DNA of 64,000 nucleotides from Halobacillus sp. A1 (GCF_024189295.1 NZ_JAIZEN010000008.1:1-64000); one strand, 5' to 3'. Shown: positions 8,914-18,591, counted from the first letter of the stretch. The notes: generated by a model from the letters alone, not told the origin. Numbers and translations: made by a program.

Positions 8914-9061
8914 ATCCCCGGCTCTCATTAAGGCAACGAACGCCGGGTTGTCTCGAAATCAAGTCTTCAAGTATCCTGCCACATTGTTGAATAACTCACT
9001 TATCAATATCAATAACCACCTTTAACATGGCCTAAAAGTAGGGAATTGACTATAAAAGTCA

Positions 9062-9091
9062 TTGACCCTAAAGCTTGTTTTCAGGTAAAAT
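9062..9091 (+). promoter_or_regulatory. probable glmS promoter
   Basis: TTGACC at 9062 and TAAAAT at 9086 are separated by 18 bases. The predicted transcript would start near 9098, giving a ~110-base leader before the ribozyme cleavage site. So glmS has its own promoter downstream of the repeat island and is not simply read from glmM. Confidence 0.55.
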
Positions 9092-9205
9092 GAGGAATAG
9101 CCTTGAAAAAAATGGCGAATACGGTTACGACACCGTAACTCTCGACATTGAAGTAAAGGTTTTTATTCGAAGATAGAAAAGGAGGAAAGGGACCAGTCAG
9201 TTTAA

Positions 9206-9363
9206 TAAAGCGCCAGGGCTGTACACAACGAAACATGTACAGTTGACGAGGAGGAGGTTCATCGAGCGTTCGGCGGATGCCTCCCGGTTGCCACACTTCA
9301 ACTGATCGTCTGTATGAGAAACCAAAGAGGCGACTCTTTGTCCAACGCATGCGGATAAAGTGC
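9206..9363 (+). ncRNA. glmS ribozyme
   Basis: The conserved core of the glucosamine-6-phosphate-activated self-cleaving ribozyme is readable: cleavage context AAA|GCGCCAGGGC (cut between 9209 and 9210), a P2.1-type hairpin GTACA…TGTAC, TTGACGAGGAGGAGGTTCAT, CGAGCGTTCGGCGGATG, CCTCCCGGTTG, and the 3' P3/P4 part with GAGGCGACTC near 9335. It sits directly upstream of glmS. Binding of GlcN6P causes cleavage of the leader and mRNA decay, a feedback loop on GlmS. The 3' limit is approximate. Confidence 0.92.
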
Positions 9364-9390
9364 TTATAACTTATAAATGTTAACGGGAAA

Positions 9391-9444
9391 GGGGCAAATA
9401 ACGGCCCCTGTTGATGATTTTAGACCGTTGTTTGCTCCTTTTTT
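9391..9444 (+). terminator. intrinsic terminator-like attenuator in the glmS leader
   Basis: Bases 9391-9404 (GGGGCAAATAACGG) pair along all 14 positions (two G-U) with 9425-9438 (CCGTTGTTTGCTCC). The loop is 20 bases and T9439-T9444 follow. It lies between the ribozyme and the glmS ATG at 9467. A competing small hairpin, GGGG 9391-9394 with CCCC 9405-9408, would break the terminator, so the site could switch. Known glmS leaders are described mainly by the ribozyme. Confidence 0.75.
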
Positions 9445-9466
9445 GATTATTAGGAGGAAAACGACT

Positions 9467-11266
9467 ATGTGTGGAATTGTAGGATATATTGGACATGAAG
9501 ATACGAAAGAGATTTTATTAACTGGCTTAGAGAAGCTTGAATATAGAGGGTACGACTCTGCTGGTATTGCTACACTAAACGGCGGTGTGAAAGTTTCTAA
9601 AGTAAAAGGACGTATTGCTGCCCTGAGAGAAGCAGTGGACGCTAACGTTCATTCCACTCTTGGCATCGGGCACACTCGGTGGGCGACACACGGTGCTCCA
9701 AGTGTAGAAAACGCTCACCCTCACCAGAGTCGCACGGAACGTTTTACAATCGTTCATAATGGTGTCATTGAGAACTATCTTGATATTAAAAATGACTACC
9801 TTGAAAATGTTGAGATGAAGAGTGAAACTGATACAGAAATCATCGTCCAGCTGATTGAAGTGTTGAACAACGAACTTCAGGACGTGGCTGCTGCTTTCCG
9901 TAAAGCTGTAGACCTTCTTACAGGTTCTTATGCTATCGCCTTGATCGATGCAGAAGATGAGGATACGATCTATGTCGCTAAAAACAAAAGCCCGCTGCTT
10001 GTAGGCCTTGGAGAGAATTTCAATGCGGTTGCAAGTGACTCTATGGCTGCACTGCATGTAACTGATCAATTCCTGGAGCTTATGGATAAAGAAACTGTAT
10101 TACTTCGCCGTAACGAAGTAATTATCCAGTCTCCTGAAGGCGAGGTTGTAAACCGTGAGCCGTTCACAGCAGAACTTGACGCGACGGATATCGAAAAAGG
10201 AACATACCCTCATTTCATGCTGAAAGAAATTGATGAACAGCCATTTGTTATTCGTAAAATCATCCAAAAATATCAAAATGAAAACGATGAAATTAAATTA
10301 GAGCCTGAAATTCGTGAAGCTATGAAGAACTGTGACCGCATATACATTATCGCAGCGGGCACGAGTTACCATGCCGGACTTCTAGGTAAACAATTCATTG
10401 AAAAACTAGCGAACATTCCAGTAGAAGTGCATGTGGCAAGTGAATTTTCTTATAATATGCCACTGCTCTCTGAGAAGCCATTATTCGTATATATTTCACA
10501 AAGTGGCGAGACGGCAGACAGCCGGTCTGTACTCGTCCAAACGAAAAAACTTGGTCATCCGGCACTTACTGTTACGAATGTGCCTGGATCCACCCTTTCC
10601 CGGGAAGCTGATTACACGATGCACCTGCACGCCGGTCCAGAAATTGCTGTCGCGTCAACAAAGGCTTATACAGCTCAAATGGCCGTTCTAGCTATCTTAG
10701 CAGTAGATACCGCACGCGCTAAAGGCATAGAGCTGGACTTTGATCCAATGCAGGAACTAGGTATTGTAGCAACCGCTATGGAAGCCTTGACGGATCAAAA
10801 AGAAGAGCTTGAGCAGCTGGCTCGCGAGTACCTGCCGACGACACGCAACTGTTTCTTCATCGGGCGCGGAATCGACTTTTATGTCGGCTTAGAAGGTTCA
10901 TTGAAATTAAAAGAAATCTCTTATATCCAGGCAGAAGGTTTCGCTGGCGGAGAGCTGAAACACGGAACAATAGCACTTATTGAAGAAGGAACTCCGGTCG
11001 TTGCTCTTGCTACACAAGCGAGCGTGAACTATTCCATCCGTGGAAATGTCCAGGAAGTTGAAGCACGTGGCGCTAACAGCATGATTATCAGTATGAAAGG
11101 TCTTGAAAAGGATGGCGATGCCTTTATCCTTCCGCACGTCCATGACCTGCTGACACCGCTTGTATCCGTGGTGCCGCTTCAGCTGATTTCTTACTACGCT
11201 GCTCTTCACCGTGATTGTGACGTTGATAAGCCTCGTAACTTAGCTAAAAGTGTGACAGTCGAATAA
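9467..11266 (+). CDS. glmS: glutamine-fructose-6-phosphate aminotransferase (isomerizing)
   Basis: A 599-residue enzyme making glucosamine-6-P from fructose-6-P and glutamine, the first step to UDP-GlcNAc. The N-terminal Ntn glutaminase domain starts with the nucleophile Cys directly after Met (MCGIVGYIG), which fixes the start at 9467; an in-frame ATG at 9377 lies inside the leader and would bury this cysteine. Two SIS domains follow (about residues 280-420 and 450-590; [18 protein letters not shown]) and the C-terminus ends [13 protein letters not shown] as usual. AGGAGG precedes the ATG. It is controlled by the leader ribozyme and perhaps by the attenuator. Confidence 0.97.
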   Translation: MCGIVGYIGHEDTKEILLTGLEKLEYRGYDSAGIATLNGGVKVSKVKGRIAALREAVDANVHSTLGIGHTRWATHGAPSVENAHPHQSRTERFTIVHNGVIENYLDIKNDYLENVEMKSETDTEIIVQLIEVLNNELQDVAAAFRKAVDLLTGSYAIALIDAEDEDTIYVAKNKSPLLVGLGENFNAVASDSMAALHVTDQFLELMDKETVLLRRNEVIIQSPEGEVVNREPFTAELDATDIEKGTYPHFMLKEIDEQPFVIRKIIQKYQNENDEIKLEPEIREAMKNCDRIYIIAAGTSYHAGLLGKQFIEKLANIPVEVHVASEFSYNMPLLSEKPLFVYISQSGETADSRSVLVQTKKLGHPALTVTNVPGSTLSREADYTMHLHAGPEIAVASTKAYTAQMAVLAILAVDTARAKGIELDFDPMQELGIVATAMEALTDQKEELEQLAREYLPTTRNCFFIGRGIDFYVGLEGSLKLKEISYIQAEGFAGGELKHGTIALIEEGTPVVALATQASVNYSIRGNVQEVEARGANSMIISMKGLEKDGDAFILPHVHDLLTPLVSVVPLQLISYYAALHRDCDVDKPRNLAKSVTVE

Positions 11267-11274
11267 TCAAATAT

Positions 11275-11310
11275 AGCCAGAAGCGGAACCCTGCTTCTGG
11301 CTTTCTATTT
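11275..11310 (+). terminator. intrinsic terminator of glmS
   Basis: AGCCAGAAGC pairs with GCTTCTGGCT over an 8-base loop, followed by TTCTATTT, nine bases after the glmS stop. Confidence 0.85.
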
Positions 11311-11389
11311 ATTGGCAGGACATTGCAAAACCACATATGAACTCTATTTTCCTAAAATAAAGAATTGGGTTATAGATGGTCATTTGAAA

Positions 11390-11640
11390 TGATTGTAACT
11401 GACAAATGGAATCTATTTTAGGAGTACGGAGTAAAGCAGGTTCCAGATTGTCTGCAACGACCAGGTGAGAAAATGTGACCTTCCTGAGAAGGCAGGAAAG
11501 CCGGCAGTGCAGTCGCTTCCCAATGTGGGGTGCTACGATGTGAACAATTAAATAAAGTTAGTGAGAAGGAACCTCTGAAGGATGCCAAAAGCCATAAGGG
11601 AATGAACTTCGACTCTGAGATTTTCTTTTACAAACAAAAT
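11390..11640 (+). other. unassigned non-coding stretch, possible structured-RNA relic
   Basis: No convincing ORF is present. The stretch is purine-rich and contains short inverted pairs (GACCTTCCTGAGAAGGCAGGAAAG; CCAATGTGGGG) and GAGAAGGAACC further on. The texture recalls domain I of bacterial group II introns or another folded RNA, but I see no domain V, no intron-encoded protein and no defined ends. It could also be decayed sequence. It is unlike the palindromic repeats found elsewhere in the window. Confidence 0.25.
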
Positions 11641-11696
11641 CAAGCTCCTTTACAGAAGAGAACTATACATGACGGTCAATGAAGGGGGGAAAGGCA

Positions 11697-11888
11697 ATGG
11701 AGAAAAATCGGAAATTAACTATTCTGTTCATTATGCTCGGTTCCTCATGTATATCAGGCGGTGTGGCATTACATGAACTTGCTGCGTATTCAACATTGAT
11801 CGGATGGGGTACAGGGCTAGCCTGCCAACTGACAGCTTTAAGATTTGCCATTAAAGCCTTTTACCTTCGAAAAAGCTCAGTGAGCTGA
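11697..11888 (+). CDS. small hydrophobic protein of unknown function
   Basis: 63 residues with a basic N-terminus (MEKNRKL) and two hydrophobic stretches (about residues 7-27 and 33-52), so it is probably a small membrane protein. The ATG at 11697 is chosen over an upstream one at 11679 because the purine tract GGGGGGAAAGG lies just before it. I recognise no family. A single gene, no clear partner. Confidence 0.45.
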   Translation: MEKNRKLTILFIMLGSSCISGGVALHELAAYSTLIGWGTGLACQLTALRFAIKAFYLRKSSVS

Positions 11889-12058
11889 TGGACCTAATTA
11901 TACGAACGGGTGGACCACTCAAAGGCGGCTGTCTCTTACGCAGAAATGTTTTATAGTTATAAAGTTTTATAGAGGTAGCAGTTGAAAATAAGTGCGAGCT
12001 CTTATATCATTATGGTAATACAGTTTTTAGACTTTGATGTCCCTAGAGGAGTGAACAT

Positions 12059-12316
12059 ATGTTAAAGGAATCCGACTTTCACACAGAAGAATCCAAAAAA
12101 GAATGGATTAAAGTACGGAACAGAAAACTGGAAGAAATGGCGCAATATTTCAGAAGATATTTTCACCTTACTAAAGTTAGGGAGAATAAAAATAGCTATG
12201 AAGTCCAGGGCTATTTTTACCAGCCAGGTTTTGGCGAGATAAAGATGGCATTTGAATTCAGTTATGAGAATGTGGCTAAATTCACAGATTTATTTGATGA
12301 CCCAAAAGAAGATTAA
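12059..12316 (+). CDS. conserved hypothetical small cytosolic protein
   Basis: 85 residues, charged and without a signal or membrane segment. The N-terminal half is helical and basic (KKEWIKVRNRKLEEMAQYFRRYF); the C-terminal half looks like a small beta unit (YEVQGYFYQPGFGEIKMAFEF). GAGGAG lies ten bases before the ATG and a good terminator follows, so it is very likely a real gene. I cannot assign a function. Confidence 0.65.
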   Translation: MLKESDFHTEESKKEWIKVRNRKLEEMAQYFRRYFHLTKVRENKNSYEVQGYFYQPGFGEIKMAFEFSYENVAKFTDLFDDPKED

Positions 12317-12327
12317 TAATGTTTAGT

Positions 12328-12362
12328 AAAATGAACCCGTTGATTGAAGCGGGTTCATTTTT
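12328..12362 (+). terminator. intrinsic terminator after the 85-residue gene
   Basis: AAATGAACCCG pairs with CGGGTTCATTT with a 10-base loop and a T tail, 12 bases after the stop. Confidence 0.85.
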
Positions 12363-12466
12363 AATGAGGTCTTATAAGACAATCTCTCCCCTGCACTATC
12401 GTGCAACAATAAACGGGTCGGATGGTATAAAACCTGCTAATCTTTAGTTGGAAGGGAGGTCATTGT

Positions 12467-13339
12467 ATGGATTCGCTTAATAAAATGAATGAGGCCATGG
12501 ACTTTATTGAAGCCCACCTGTCGGATTATATTGATCGTAAAGAAGTAGCGAAACGCGCGTACTGTTCAGAATATCATTTTCAAAGAATGTTTTCTTTTCT
12601 ATCAGGAATTACGTTGTCTGACTACATTCGCCGTCGGCGTCTCACATGTGCGGCTCTAGAATTGAAGAACAGCAACGTGAAGGTGATTGATGCAGCTGGG
12701 CAATATGGGTATCGTTCACCTGATGCTTTTACAAGAGCTTTCAAAGAGTTCCATGGGATAACGCCATCAGAAGCTAGAGAGAACAGCCGGTATTTGAACG
12801 CTTATCCAAAAATGACCTTTCAATTAACAATTAATGGAGGGGTAGAAATGAAGTATAGAATTGAAGAAAAAGATGCTTTTCAAATTGTAGGAATAAAGAA
12901 GAGGGTGCCTATTATTTTTGATGGAGTCAACCCAGCCATAGCATCGATGTGGGAAAGTTTAGATGAAGACACAATCAAACTCATGAAGGATCTTTCCGAC
13001 ATTGAGCCAAGAGGACTGATCAGCGCATCGACAAACTTTTCAGAAGGCCGGATGGAAGAGAGGGGAGAACTTGACCATTATATTGGGGCAGCTACAACTC
13101 AAATCGCTCCTTCTCAATTGACAGCGCTTGAGGTTCAAGCAGGCACATGGGCAGTATTCGAAGCGGTCGGCCCGTTCCCTGACACCCTTCAAAATGTGTG
13201 GGGGCGCATTTATTCAGAGTGGTTCCCTACGTCGAACTATGAACAGAGGGAAGGTCCGGAAATCTTATGGAATGAAGGTAAGGATGTGAAGAAAACAAAC
13301 TTCAAAAGTGAAATATGGATTCCGATCGCGAAAAGGTAA
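12467..13339 (+). CDS. AraC-family regulator with GyrI-like effector domain
   Basis: 290 residues in the Rob/SoxS-like arrangement: an N-terminal AraC double helix-turn-helix (about residues 8-106; [55 protein letters not shown]) and a C-terminal GyrI/BmrR-like small-molecule-binding domain (about 125-290). Such proteins activate transport or resistance genes on binding a hydrophobic ligand. GGGAGG precedes the ATG. No obvious target is adjacent; the lipoprotein downstream has its own promoter region. Confidence 0.85.
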   Translation: MDSLNKMNEAMDFIEAHLSDYIDRKEVAKRAYCSEYHFQRMFSFLSGITLSDYIRRRRLTCAALELKNSNVKVIDAAGQYGYRSPDAFTRAFKEFHGITPSEARENSRYLNAYPKMTFQLTINGGVEMKYRIEEKDAFQIVGIKKRVPIIFDGVNPAIASMWESLDEDTIKLMKDLSDIEPRGLISASTNFSEGRMEERGELDHYIGAATTQIAPSQLTALEVQAGTWAVFEAVGPFPDTLQNVWGRIYSEWFPTSNYEQREGPEILWNEGKDVKKTNFKSEIWIPIAKR

Positions 13340-13395
13340 AAGGGTCTGAGCAATAGGGTTAAATGACAGTTTCAGTTGAAAGTGAGAATGCAATG

Positions 13396-13432
13396 AAAGG
13401 ACGAGCTTGGTCATCCAAGCCGTTCTTTTTTT
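13396..13432 (+). terminator. intrinsic terminator after the AraC-family gene
   Basis: AAAGGACGAGCTTGG pairs with CCAAGCCGTTCTTT (one bulged A, 4-base loop TCAT), followed by a T run. Confidence 0.75.
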
Positions 13433-13697
13433 CATGGGAGAGAAATGAGACAATCAGTGGGAAGAACTTGTTATAAATGCGCTGTATCCGGCTTTAACAC
13501 GTAATTTCATTTAAATCCCACATTTTTTACACATTTAGCTTTCAGAGCGGTGCTGATTACTGGTGAGGCCTGTTATGACAGGACATAAAGGTGTTGTAAA
13601 AGGCACAGCGTAGTCCATTTGTTACAGAGTCAAGTGTATACAAAAACTATATACGTGTTACAATGGCTTACACGATGGTTAGGAAAGGAGAATGACA

Positions 13698-14495
13698 ATG
13701 AAGAAAAAATGGTTGTTAAGTTTATTACTAGTCGGTTTCGTACTGCTATTAGCAGCTTGTAATAATGATGACGAAGCTGGTGAAGATAATAGTAATGGTG
13801 AAGGTGAAGACACTCAGCAGGAAGAGACAGAAGGTAGCGAAGGTGAAGGTGAAGGCGGAGAACAGCCAGAACAGCCTGAGATGCCTGAACCAGACTTAGA
13901 AGGTATTCCTGATGTTGTCGCAGAGGTCAATGGTGAAGAAATAGAAAAAGATGAATTCGAACAGACGTATGAAGGTCAATTCCAGCAAATGGCTATGCAG
14001 TCGCAAATGAGCGGTGAAGAAGTTGACCAGGATCAACTGAAGCAACAGGTTGCAGAAAGCTTAGTTGGTCAAGAGCTTCTAATCCAGGAAGCAGAAAACC
14101 AAGGTATTGAAGCTTCACAAGAAGATATAGATGAAACGCTCGACGAACTGGCTCAGCAACAACAATTGGAATCTAAAGATGAATTTCTAGCTGCTCTAGA
14201 GGAGCAGGGCATGAGTGAAGATGAAGTCATGTCTCAAGTGGAAACTCAGGTGAAGGTAGATCAATTGGTAGCAAGTGAAACTGGGGACACGGAAGCCTCA
14301 GAAGAAGAAATGGAAGAAATGTATGAACAAATGAAAGCTCAGCAAGAAGAAATGGGCGGAGAAGAAGAAGTACCGTCCTATGAAGAAGTCAAACCTGACC
14401 TTGAAGAACAAGTGAAGAGTCAAAAAGAATCTGAACAAACACAAAAGCTTGTCGAGCAATTACGTGAAGACGGAGACGTAACGGTTAACCTATAA
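13698..14495 (+). CDS. SurA-like N-terminal domain lipoprotein (foldase-type chaperone)
   Basis: 265 residues. A signal peptide ends in the lipobox LLAAC (lipid-modified Cys at residue 20). A very acidic linker (GEGEDTQQEETEGSEGEGEG) of about 45 residues follows, then a helical SurA_N-type domain (about 70-265) that starts VAEVNGEEIEKDEFEQ. No parvulin PPIase domain is seen, so it resembles the chaperone part of PrsA/SurA. The second of two close ATGs (13698) is chosen because GGAG is seven bases upstream; the first overlaps the ribosome site. Likely role: folding or quality control of exported proteins. Confidence 0.8.
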   Translation: MKKKWLLSLLLVGFVLLLAACNNDDEAGEDNSNGEGEDTQQEETEGSEGEGEGGEQPEQPEMPEPDLEGIPDVVAEVNGEEIEKDEFEQTYEGQFQQMAMQSQMSGEEVDQDQLKQQVAESLVGQELLIQEAENQGIEASQEDIDETLDELAQQQQLESKDEFLAALEEQGMSEDEVMSQVETQVKVDQLVASETGDTEASEEEMEEMYEQMKAQQEEMGGEEEVPSYEEVKPDLEEQVKSQKESEQTQKLVEQLREDGDVTVNL

Positions 14496-14504
14496 TTTCT
14501 TTTG

Positions 14505-14538
14505 AAACCAGGTCCTTTTATCGGGCCTGGTTTTTTTT
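14505..14538 (+). terminator. intrinsic terminator of the SurA-like gene
   Basis: AAACCAGGTCC pairs with GGGCCTGGTTT, followed by eight T. Confidence 0.92.
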
Positions 14539-14731
14539 ATAGAAAAAATGCTTAAAAATCATGCTGCTTGGTAATTTATTATCACGTTTGAACTAGCCCA
14601 AAGTCATATTCCATTACAGTAAAAGGCTTCGAAAAGAAAGGGAAAGGTGCTTACAAGAGTAAGGTAGAACACGATATAATGAGCTTAGTACTAACGAACA
14701 GCACCTTTTACAAGGATAGGAGGGCATACAT

Positions 14732-15766
14732 ATGTTAATGAAACCAAAGAAATTGCTGCCAGGAGATAAAGTAGCGACGATCAGTCCTTCATGGGGCGGA
14801 GCTGGCGAGCCTGAGCTTCGCTGGCGCTACGAGCAGGGGGTGCGGAGGCTGGAAGAAGTGTTTGGCCTTAAAGTGGTTCCGATGCCAAACAGTTTAAAAG
14901 GTGGAGACTATCTTTACCAAAATCCGAAGGCAAGGGCCGAAGATTTAATGTCAGCTTTTCAGGATAAGAGTATCAAAGCTATTTTTGCCAATATCGGCGG
15001 TGATGACAGCCTGCGTTTACTGCCTTATATTGATTTTGATGTAATTCATAAGAATCCTAAAATTCTCATGGGCTACTCAGACGTTACAATGTGTCATTTG
15101 TTTTGTCATAAGGCAGGGATTGCTTCTTTCTACGGACCAGCTGTATTAGTAGATTTTGCGGAAAACGTGGAAATGGATCCCTATACCATTGAGATGGTAA
15201 AGCGTACGCTTTTTAGTGATGAACACATTGGTGAAATCCGCCCCTCTGAACAATGGACGAGTGAGTACTTAGAGTGGGAGGAAGCGAATAAAACTAAAAG
15301 GCGAGGTATGCAGGAAAATTCAGGTTATGAACTGCTTCAAGGCTCAGGTGTTGTTCAGGGGCAGTTAATTGGCGGCTGCATCGAAGTGCTTGAATTCGCC
15401 AAGGGCACTATAATTTGGCCGGAAAGCAAACATTGGAAGAATAGTATCTTGTTTTTTGAAACTTCCGAAGAAAAGCCTGATCCTTCTTTTATAAAATACT
15501 GGCTCAGGAATTATGCGGCACAAGGCATTCTTCACCAAGCGAACGGAATCATATTTGGTAAGCCCCAGGATGAAAAATTTTATGAGGAATACAAAAAAGA
15601 AATTCTAACCGTTATGGAGGAGTATGGATTAGAAGATCTACCTATCTTATACAACATGAATTTTGGTCATACTGAACCGAAAATTGTATTGCCTTATGGT
15701 GCGGTTGCTCAAATAGATTGCAGAGATCGGTCTTTCCGTATTTTAGAGAGTGGTGTAGAGAGCTGA
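14732..15766 (+). CDS. S66 family peptidase (LD-carboxypeptidase / MccF-like)
   Basis: 344 residues with the S66 signature: nucleophile Ser in GYSDVT (about residue 118), with the Glu and His of the triad in the C-terminal half (GGCIEVLEF and MNFGHTEP). S66 enzymes either trim D-Ala from murein tetrapeptides or inactivate peptide-nucleotide antibiotics (MccF). The length and the substrate-loop region (SEYLEWEEANKTKRRG) look more MccF-like. No signal peptide is present, so it acts in the cytosol. AGGAGGG lies seven bases before the ATG. A single gene. Confidence 0.85.
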   Translation: MLMKPKKLLPGDKVATISPSWGGAGEPELRWRYEQGVRRLEEVFGLKVVPMPNSLKGGDYLYQNPKARAEDLMSAFQDKSIKAIFANIGGDDSLRLLPYIDFDVIHKNPKILMGYSDVTMCHLFCHKAGIASFYGPAVLVDFAENVEMDPYTIEMVKRTLFSDEHIGEIRPSEQWTSEYLEWEEANKTKRRGMQENSGYELLQGSGVVQGQLIGGCIEVLEFAKGTIIWPESKHWKNSILFFETSEEKPDPSFIKYWLRNYAAQGILHQANGIIFGKPQDEKFYEEYKKEILTVMEEYGLEDLPILYNMNFGHTEPKIVLPYGAVAQIDCRDRSFRILESGVES

Positions 15767-15804
15767 GGTTTTATTAAATAATAGAGCTGCGTTCAATATC
15801 GTGG

Positions 15805-16015
15805 ATATAAAAAGTATTCAACAATATAGCAGGGTAGTTTAAGATTTGTTTTCGAGATCATCTGGGTTAGTTGCCCTATTAAGAGTCAGGGGTTGTTGAA
15901 AAAGCTACTCGCTTTCCTGTGGAGGAAGTGGCGAGCTTCTTCGGTATTGTGCAGCCCCATACTCCCACAATGTCTCGAAACGGAGTCTTCCACCAAAGGG
16001 AGCGTTTCTATTCTG
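15805..16015. repeat. degenerate palindromic repeat copy with type B left arm and type A right arm
   Basis: Left outer arm traces (ATTCAACAATATAGCAGGGTAG, then TTTTCGAGATCATCTGGGTT) run to 15880. A half core follows (GCTACTCGCTTTCCTGTGG … GTGGCGAGCTTCTTCGG), then the type A right arm (TGTCTCGAAACGGAGTCTTC, CACCAAAGGGAGC). The central loop and most of the right half of the core are missing. Confidence 0.75.
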
Positions 16016-16017
16016 AT

Positions 16018-16117
16018 AAAGGTTCGCAATGGCCAGATGATATATTTATCAAGGTATGGCAATGATTTGGAACAGGCCTTAGCTGACGCTGATTTGACGT
16101 TCGATGATAAATTGTAG
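16018..16117 (+). pseudogene. possible cut-off gene tail next to the repeat
   Basis: Immediately after the right arm of the repeat there is an open frame without a start that reads as ordinary protein (…ILIKVRNGQMIYLSRYGND and LEQALADADLTFDDKL) and ends in TAG at 16115. It looks like the C-terminus of a gene whose 5' part was lost. I do not recognise the family. It could also be a chance frame. Confidence 0.35.
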
Positions 16118-16129
16118 TGCAATGAATAC

Positions 16130-16162
16130 AAAAAAGGAGCGGTGGTCTGCACCTGCTCCTTC
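16130..16162 (-). terminator. intrinsic terminator of ldh
   Basis: Read on the minus strand, AAGGAGCAGGTG pairs with CCACCGCTCCTT and is followed by TTTTTTG, nine bases after the ldh stop. Confidence 0.88.
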
Positions 16163-16170
16163 CTATTTGT

Positions 16171-17229
<1,059 letters not shown>

Positions 17230-17314
17230 GGGGTTTATTATTTTTATTTTACTATTTATTTAATCAAATTCCAGAAGTTAGTGGATAGGAAGGCTGTCAT
17301 CAGGTAGATAACCT

Positions 17315-17450
17315 CCATTATGTTGAAGACTCAGTTTCGAGACAAAATGAGGGGTTCAGGGGCTCCAGGAAACGGATCACTCACTAAAGCCGGGATCCTG
17401 TTATCTCAGGCTCGAGTTTTCAATAATCCTGCCATATTACTGAATAACTT
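17315..17450. repeat. decayed palindromic repeat fragment
   Basis: Recognisable pieces of the dispersed family: GAAGACTCAGTTTCGAGACA at about 17330, GGGGCTCCAGGAAACGGATC at 17357, and the type B right arm AATCCTGCCATATTACTGAA near 17430. The core is almost gone. Together with the ldh promoter and the toxin leader this accounts for most of the gap 17161-17640. Confidence 0.65.
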
Positions 17451-17573
17451 TTTTTATTTACGAAAAATCAGCAATAACGGTTAACATACCTAAATAATAG
17501 AATTCACGTAATTTGAAAGCCACCAAAAACAGAACGTACGTTCTTATTTTTGGTGGGATTGTAACGAATAGTG

Positions 17574-17640
17574 TGGTACAATTAATTCCAGATAATGTTC
17601 CTTTTAGGGTGGTCGGCTAACCCCGGAGAGTAAGGGGGTG
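17574..17640 (+). promoter_or_regulatory. toxin promoter and leader with sequestered ribosome site
   Basis: An extended -10 (TGGTACAAT, 17574-17582) would start a transcript near 17590. In the leader, ACCCC (17620-17624) can pair with GGGGT (17635-17639), hiding the purine tract AAGGGGGTG before the start codon. Such masking is common in type I toxin mRNAs. Confidence 0.45.
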
Positions 17641-17742
17641 ATGCCTATTAGCATGTATGAAGTTCTGACTGTATTGTTTACTTTTGGAACATTTCTCATT
17701 GCATTGCTTGCGTTGATCATAGAAATGATCAATAAAAAATAG
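17641..17742 (+). CDS. putative holin-like type I toxin
   Basis: 33 residues: MPISMYEVLTVLF followed by TFGTFLIALLALIIEMINKK. The pattern (short polar start with YE-L, one transmembrane helix starting F-FGTF, basic Lys end) is that of the Hol-Tox family of small membrane toxins related to TxpA/BsrG. Such toxins depolarise the membrane and are silenced by an antisense RNA. The ATG at 17641 abuts the ribosome site, so the in-frame ATG at 17653 (29 residues) is also possible. The stem just after the stop has T-rich sides on both strands, as expected for overlapping convergent transcripts. Confidence 0.68.
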   Translation: MPISMYEVLTVLFTFGTFLIALLALIIEMINKK

Positions 17743-17790
17743 ACCTCCCTATTAACCTGACAGTTGATCGGGAGAGGCCTATTTTATGTG
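17738..17790. terminator. bidirectional terminator at the toxin 3' end
   Basis: TAGACCTCCC pairs with GGGAGAGGCCTA around a ~20-base loop. TTTTAT follows on the plus strand and TTTTTTATTG on the minus strand. It would end both the toxin mRNA and an antisense antitoxin RNA entering from the right. Confidence 0.6.
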
Positions 17791-17821
17791 AATAGCTGAT
17801 CCCCTGGGGGAATCATTATCG

Positions 17822-17857
17822 AGAGGTCGCAGTTGCAGCTGCGACCTTTTTATTGTA
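17822..17857 (+). terminator. second intrinsic terminator downstream of the toxin
   Basis: AGGTCGCAG pairs with CTGCGACCT across a short loop and is followed by TTTTTATTG. No ORF lies between it and the toxin, so it may end a short RNA or act as back-up. Confidence 0.7.
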
Positions 17858-17926
17858 TGTCTTTCTAATTCTTATCATACCAGCTTTGTTACTTTTATAC
17901 CACTTTGGGGCAGCAATAAACCTAAT

Positions 17927-18538
17927 TTATTTACGGCAGACCGCTACCCCGAGGGGATAATAAACTTCTTTACGAGGAGGTTCAATGGTTACGCCGTTTT
18001 GGTAAAAAAGTTCAACCTCGCTGAATTTCGTGAATAGTTCTTTAAATTCTTCAGGAGTCATTTGAAAATGATGAAAAGGAGAACCGCTTGGGTGATTTAA
18101 ACCTTTTCCAAAAGGAGTGGATAACACGAGGGTGCCTCCTGGTTCAAGAAGCTTGTGCATATGTTCCATAAATACTTGGACATCAGGGATATGCTCAATC
18201 GTTTCAAAGCTGAGCACTGTATCAAACCTGCCGATTTCCTCTACCCAATTGTCGTTCATGATGTCACCCGTCTGGAAGTTGAGGAGCGGGTGGTAGTAAT
18301 TTTGGATGGCGTAATTGATCGTATCTTCACAAATGTCCGCACCTATGATTTCGTCAATCGACTCTTTTCGTACCTTGGCAATGTGGGCTGCTCCATAACC
18401 TACGCCGCAAGCTATATCAAGAACACGTCCTTTTATATAAGGCTCACAAAAGTGATATCGGGCCACATGTTCAAGGAGCATTCGGTTCATAATATTCATT
18501 TCTTTTGGTATGATGCGCTCCCCTGTATCTTTCAGCAT
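17927..18538 (-). CDS. class I SAM-dependent methyltransferase
   Basis: 203 residues with the Rossmann methyltransferase motifs: motif I VLDIACGVGYG (about residues 40-50), the acidic end of beta 2 (GADICEDTINYA) and motif IV region VLSFETIEHIPD, the Methyltransf_11/UbiE-like pattern. The substrate is unknown. The start has only a weak GTGGTGAAA ribosome site. Just upstream (18556-18591) is a 10-bp-phased TTATAA array that is repeated near the excisionase-like genes at 20.9 kb, which hints at shared control with those genes. Confidence 0.8.
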   Translation of the reverse strand: MLKDTGERIIPKEMNIMNRMLLEHVARYHFCEPYIKGRVLDIACGVGYGAAHIAKVRKESIDEIIGADICEDTINYAIQNYYHPLLNFQTGDIMNDNWVEEIGRFDTVLSFETIEHIPDVQVFMEHMHKLLEPGGTLVLSTPFGKGLNHPSGSPFHHFQMTPEEFKELFTKFSEVELFYQNGVTIEPPRKEVYYPLGVAVCRK

Positions 18539-18555
18539 GATTCATTTCACCACTT

Positions 18556-18591
18556 TTATAATAGGTTATAAACCATTATATCATATTATAA
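18556..18591. promoter_or_regulatory. 10-bp phased TTATAA array, copy 1
   Basis: TTATAA at 18556 and 18566, TTATAT at 18576 and TTATAA at 18586: four hexamers at exactly 10-bp steps, so all on one face of the helix. The array covers the expected promoter of the methyltransferase gene (start 18538). The same array occurs at 20855-20890. Confidence 0.6.

Noticed and set aside
8089-8962. Open frames inside the repeat island before glmS
   Set aside because: They follow the GC-rich palindromes, and similar peptides recur wherever the repeat occurs (25.3, 31.0, 39.7, 43.3 kb). That is the mark of a repeat rather than a gene.
9377-9466. N-terminal extension of GlmS by 30 residues
   Set aside because: It would bury the catalytic Cys that must be the first residue after Met, and it overlaps the leader terminator.
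17796-17820. GATCCCCTGGGGGAATC as a hairpin or operator
   Set aside because: The two halves touch without a loop and the symmetry is imperfect; no regulator can be linked to it.
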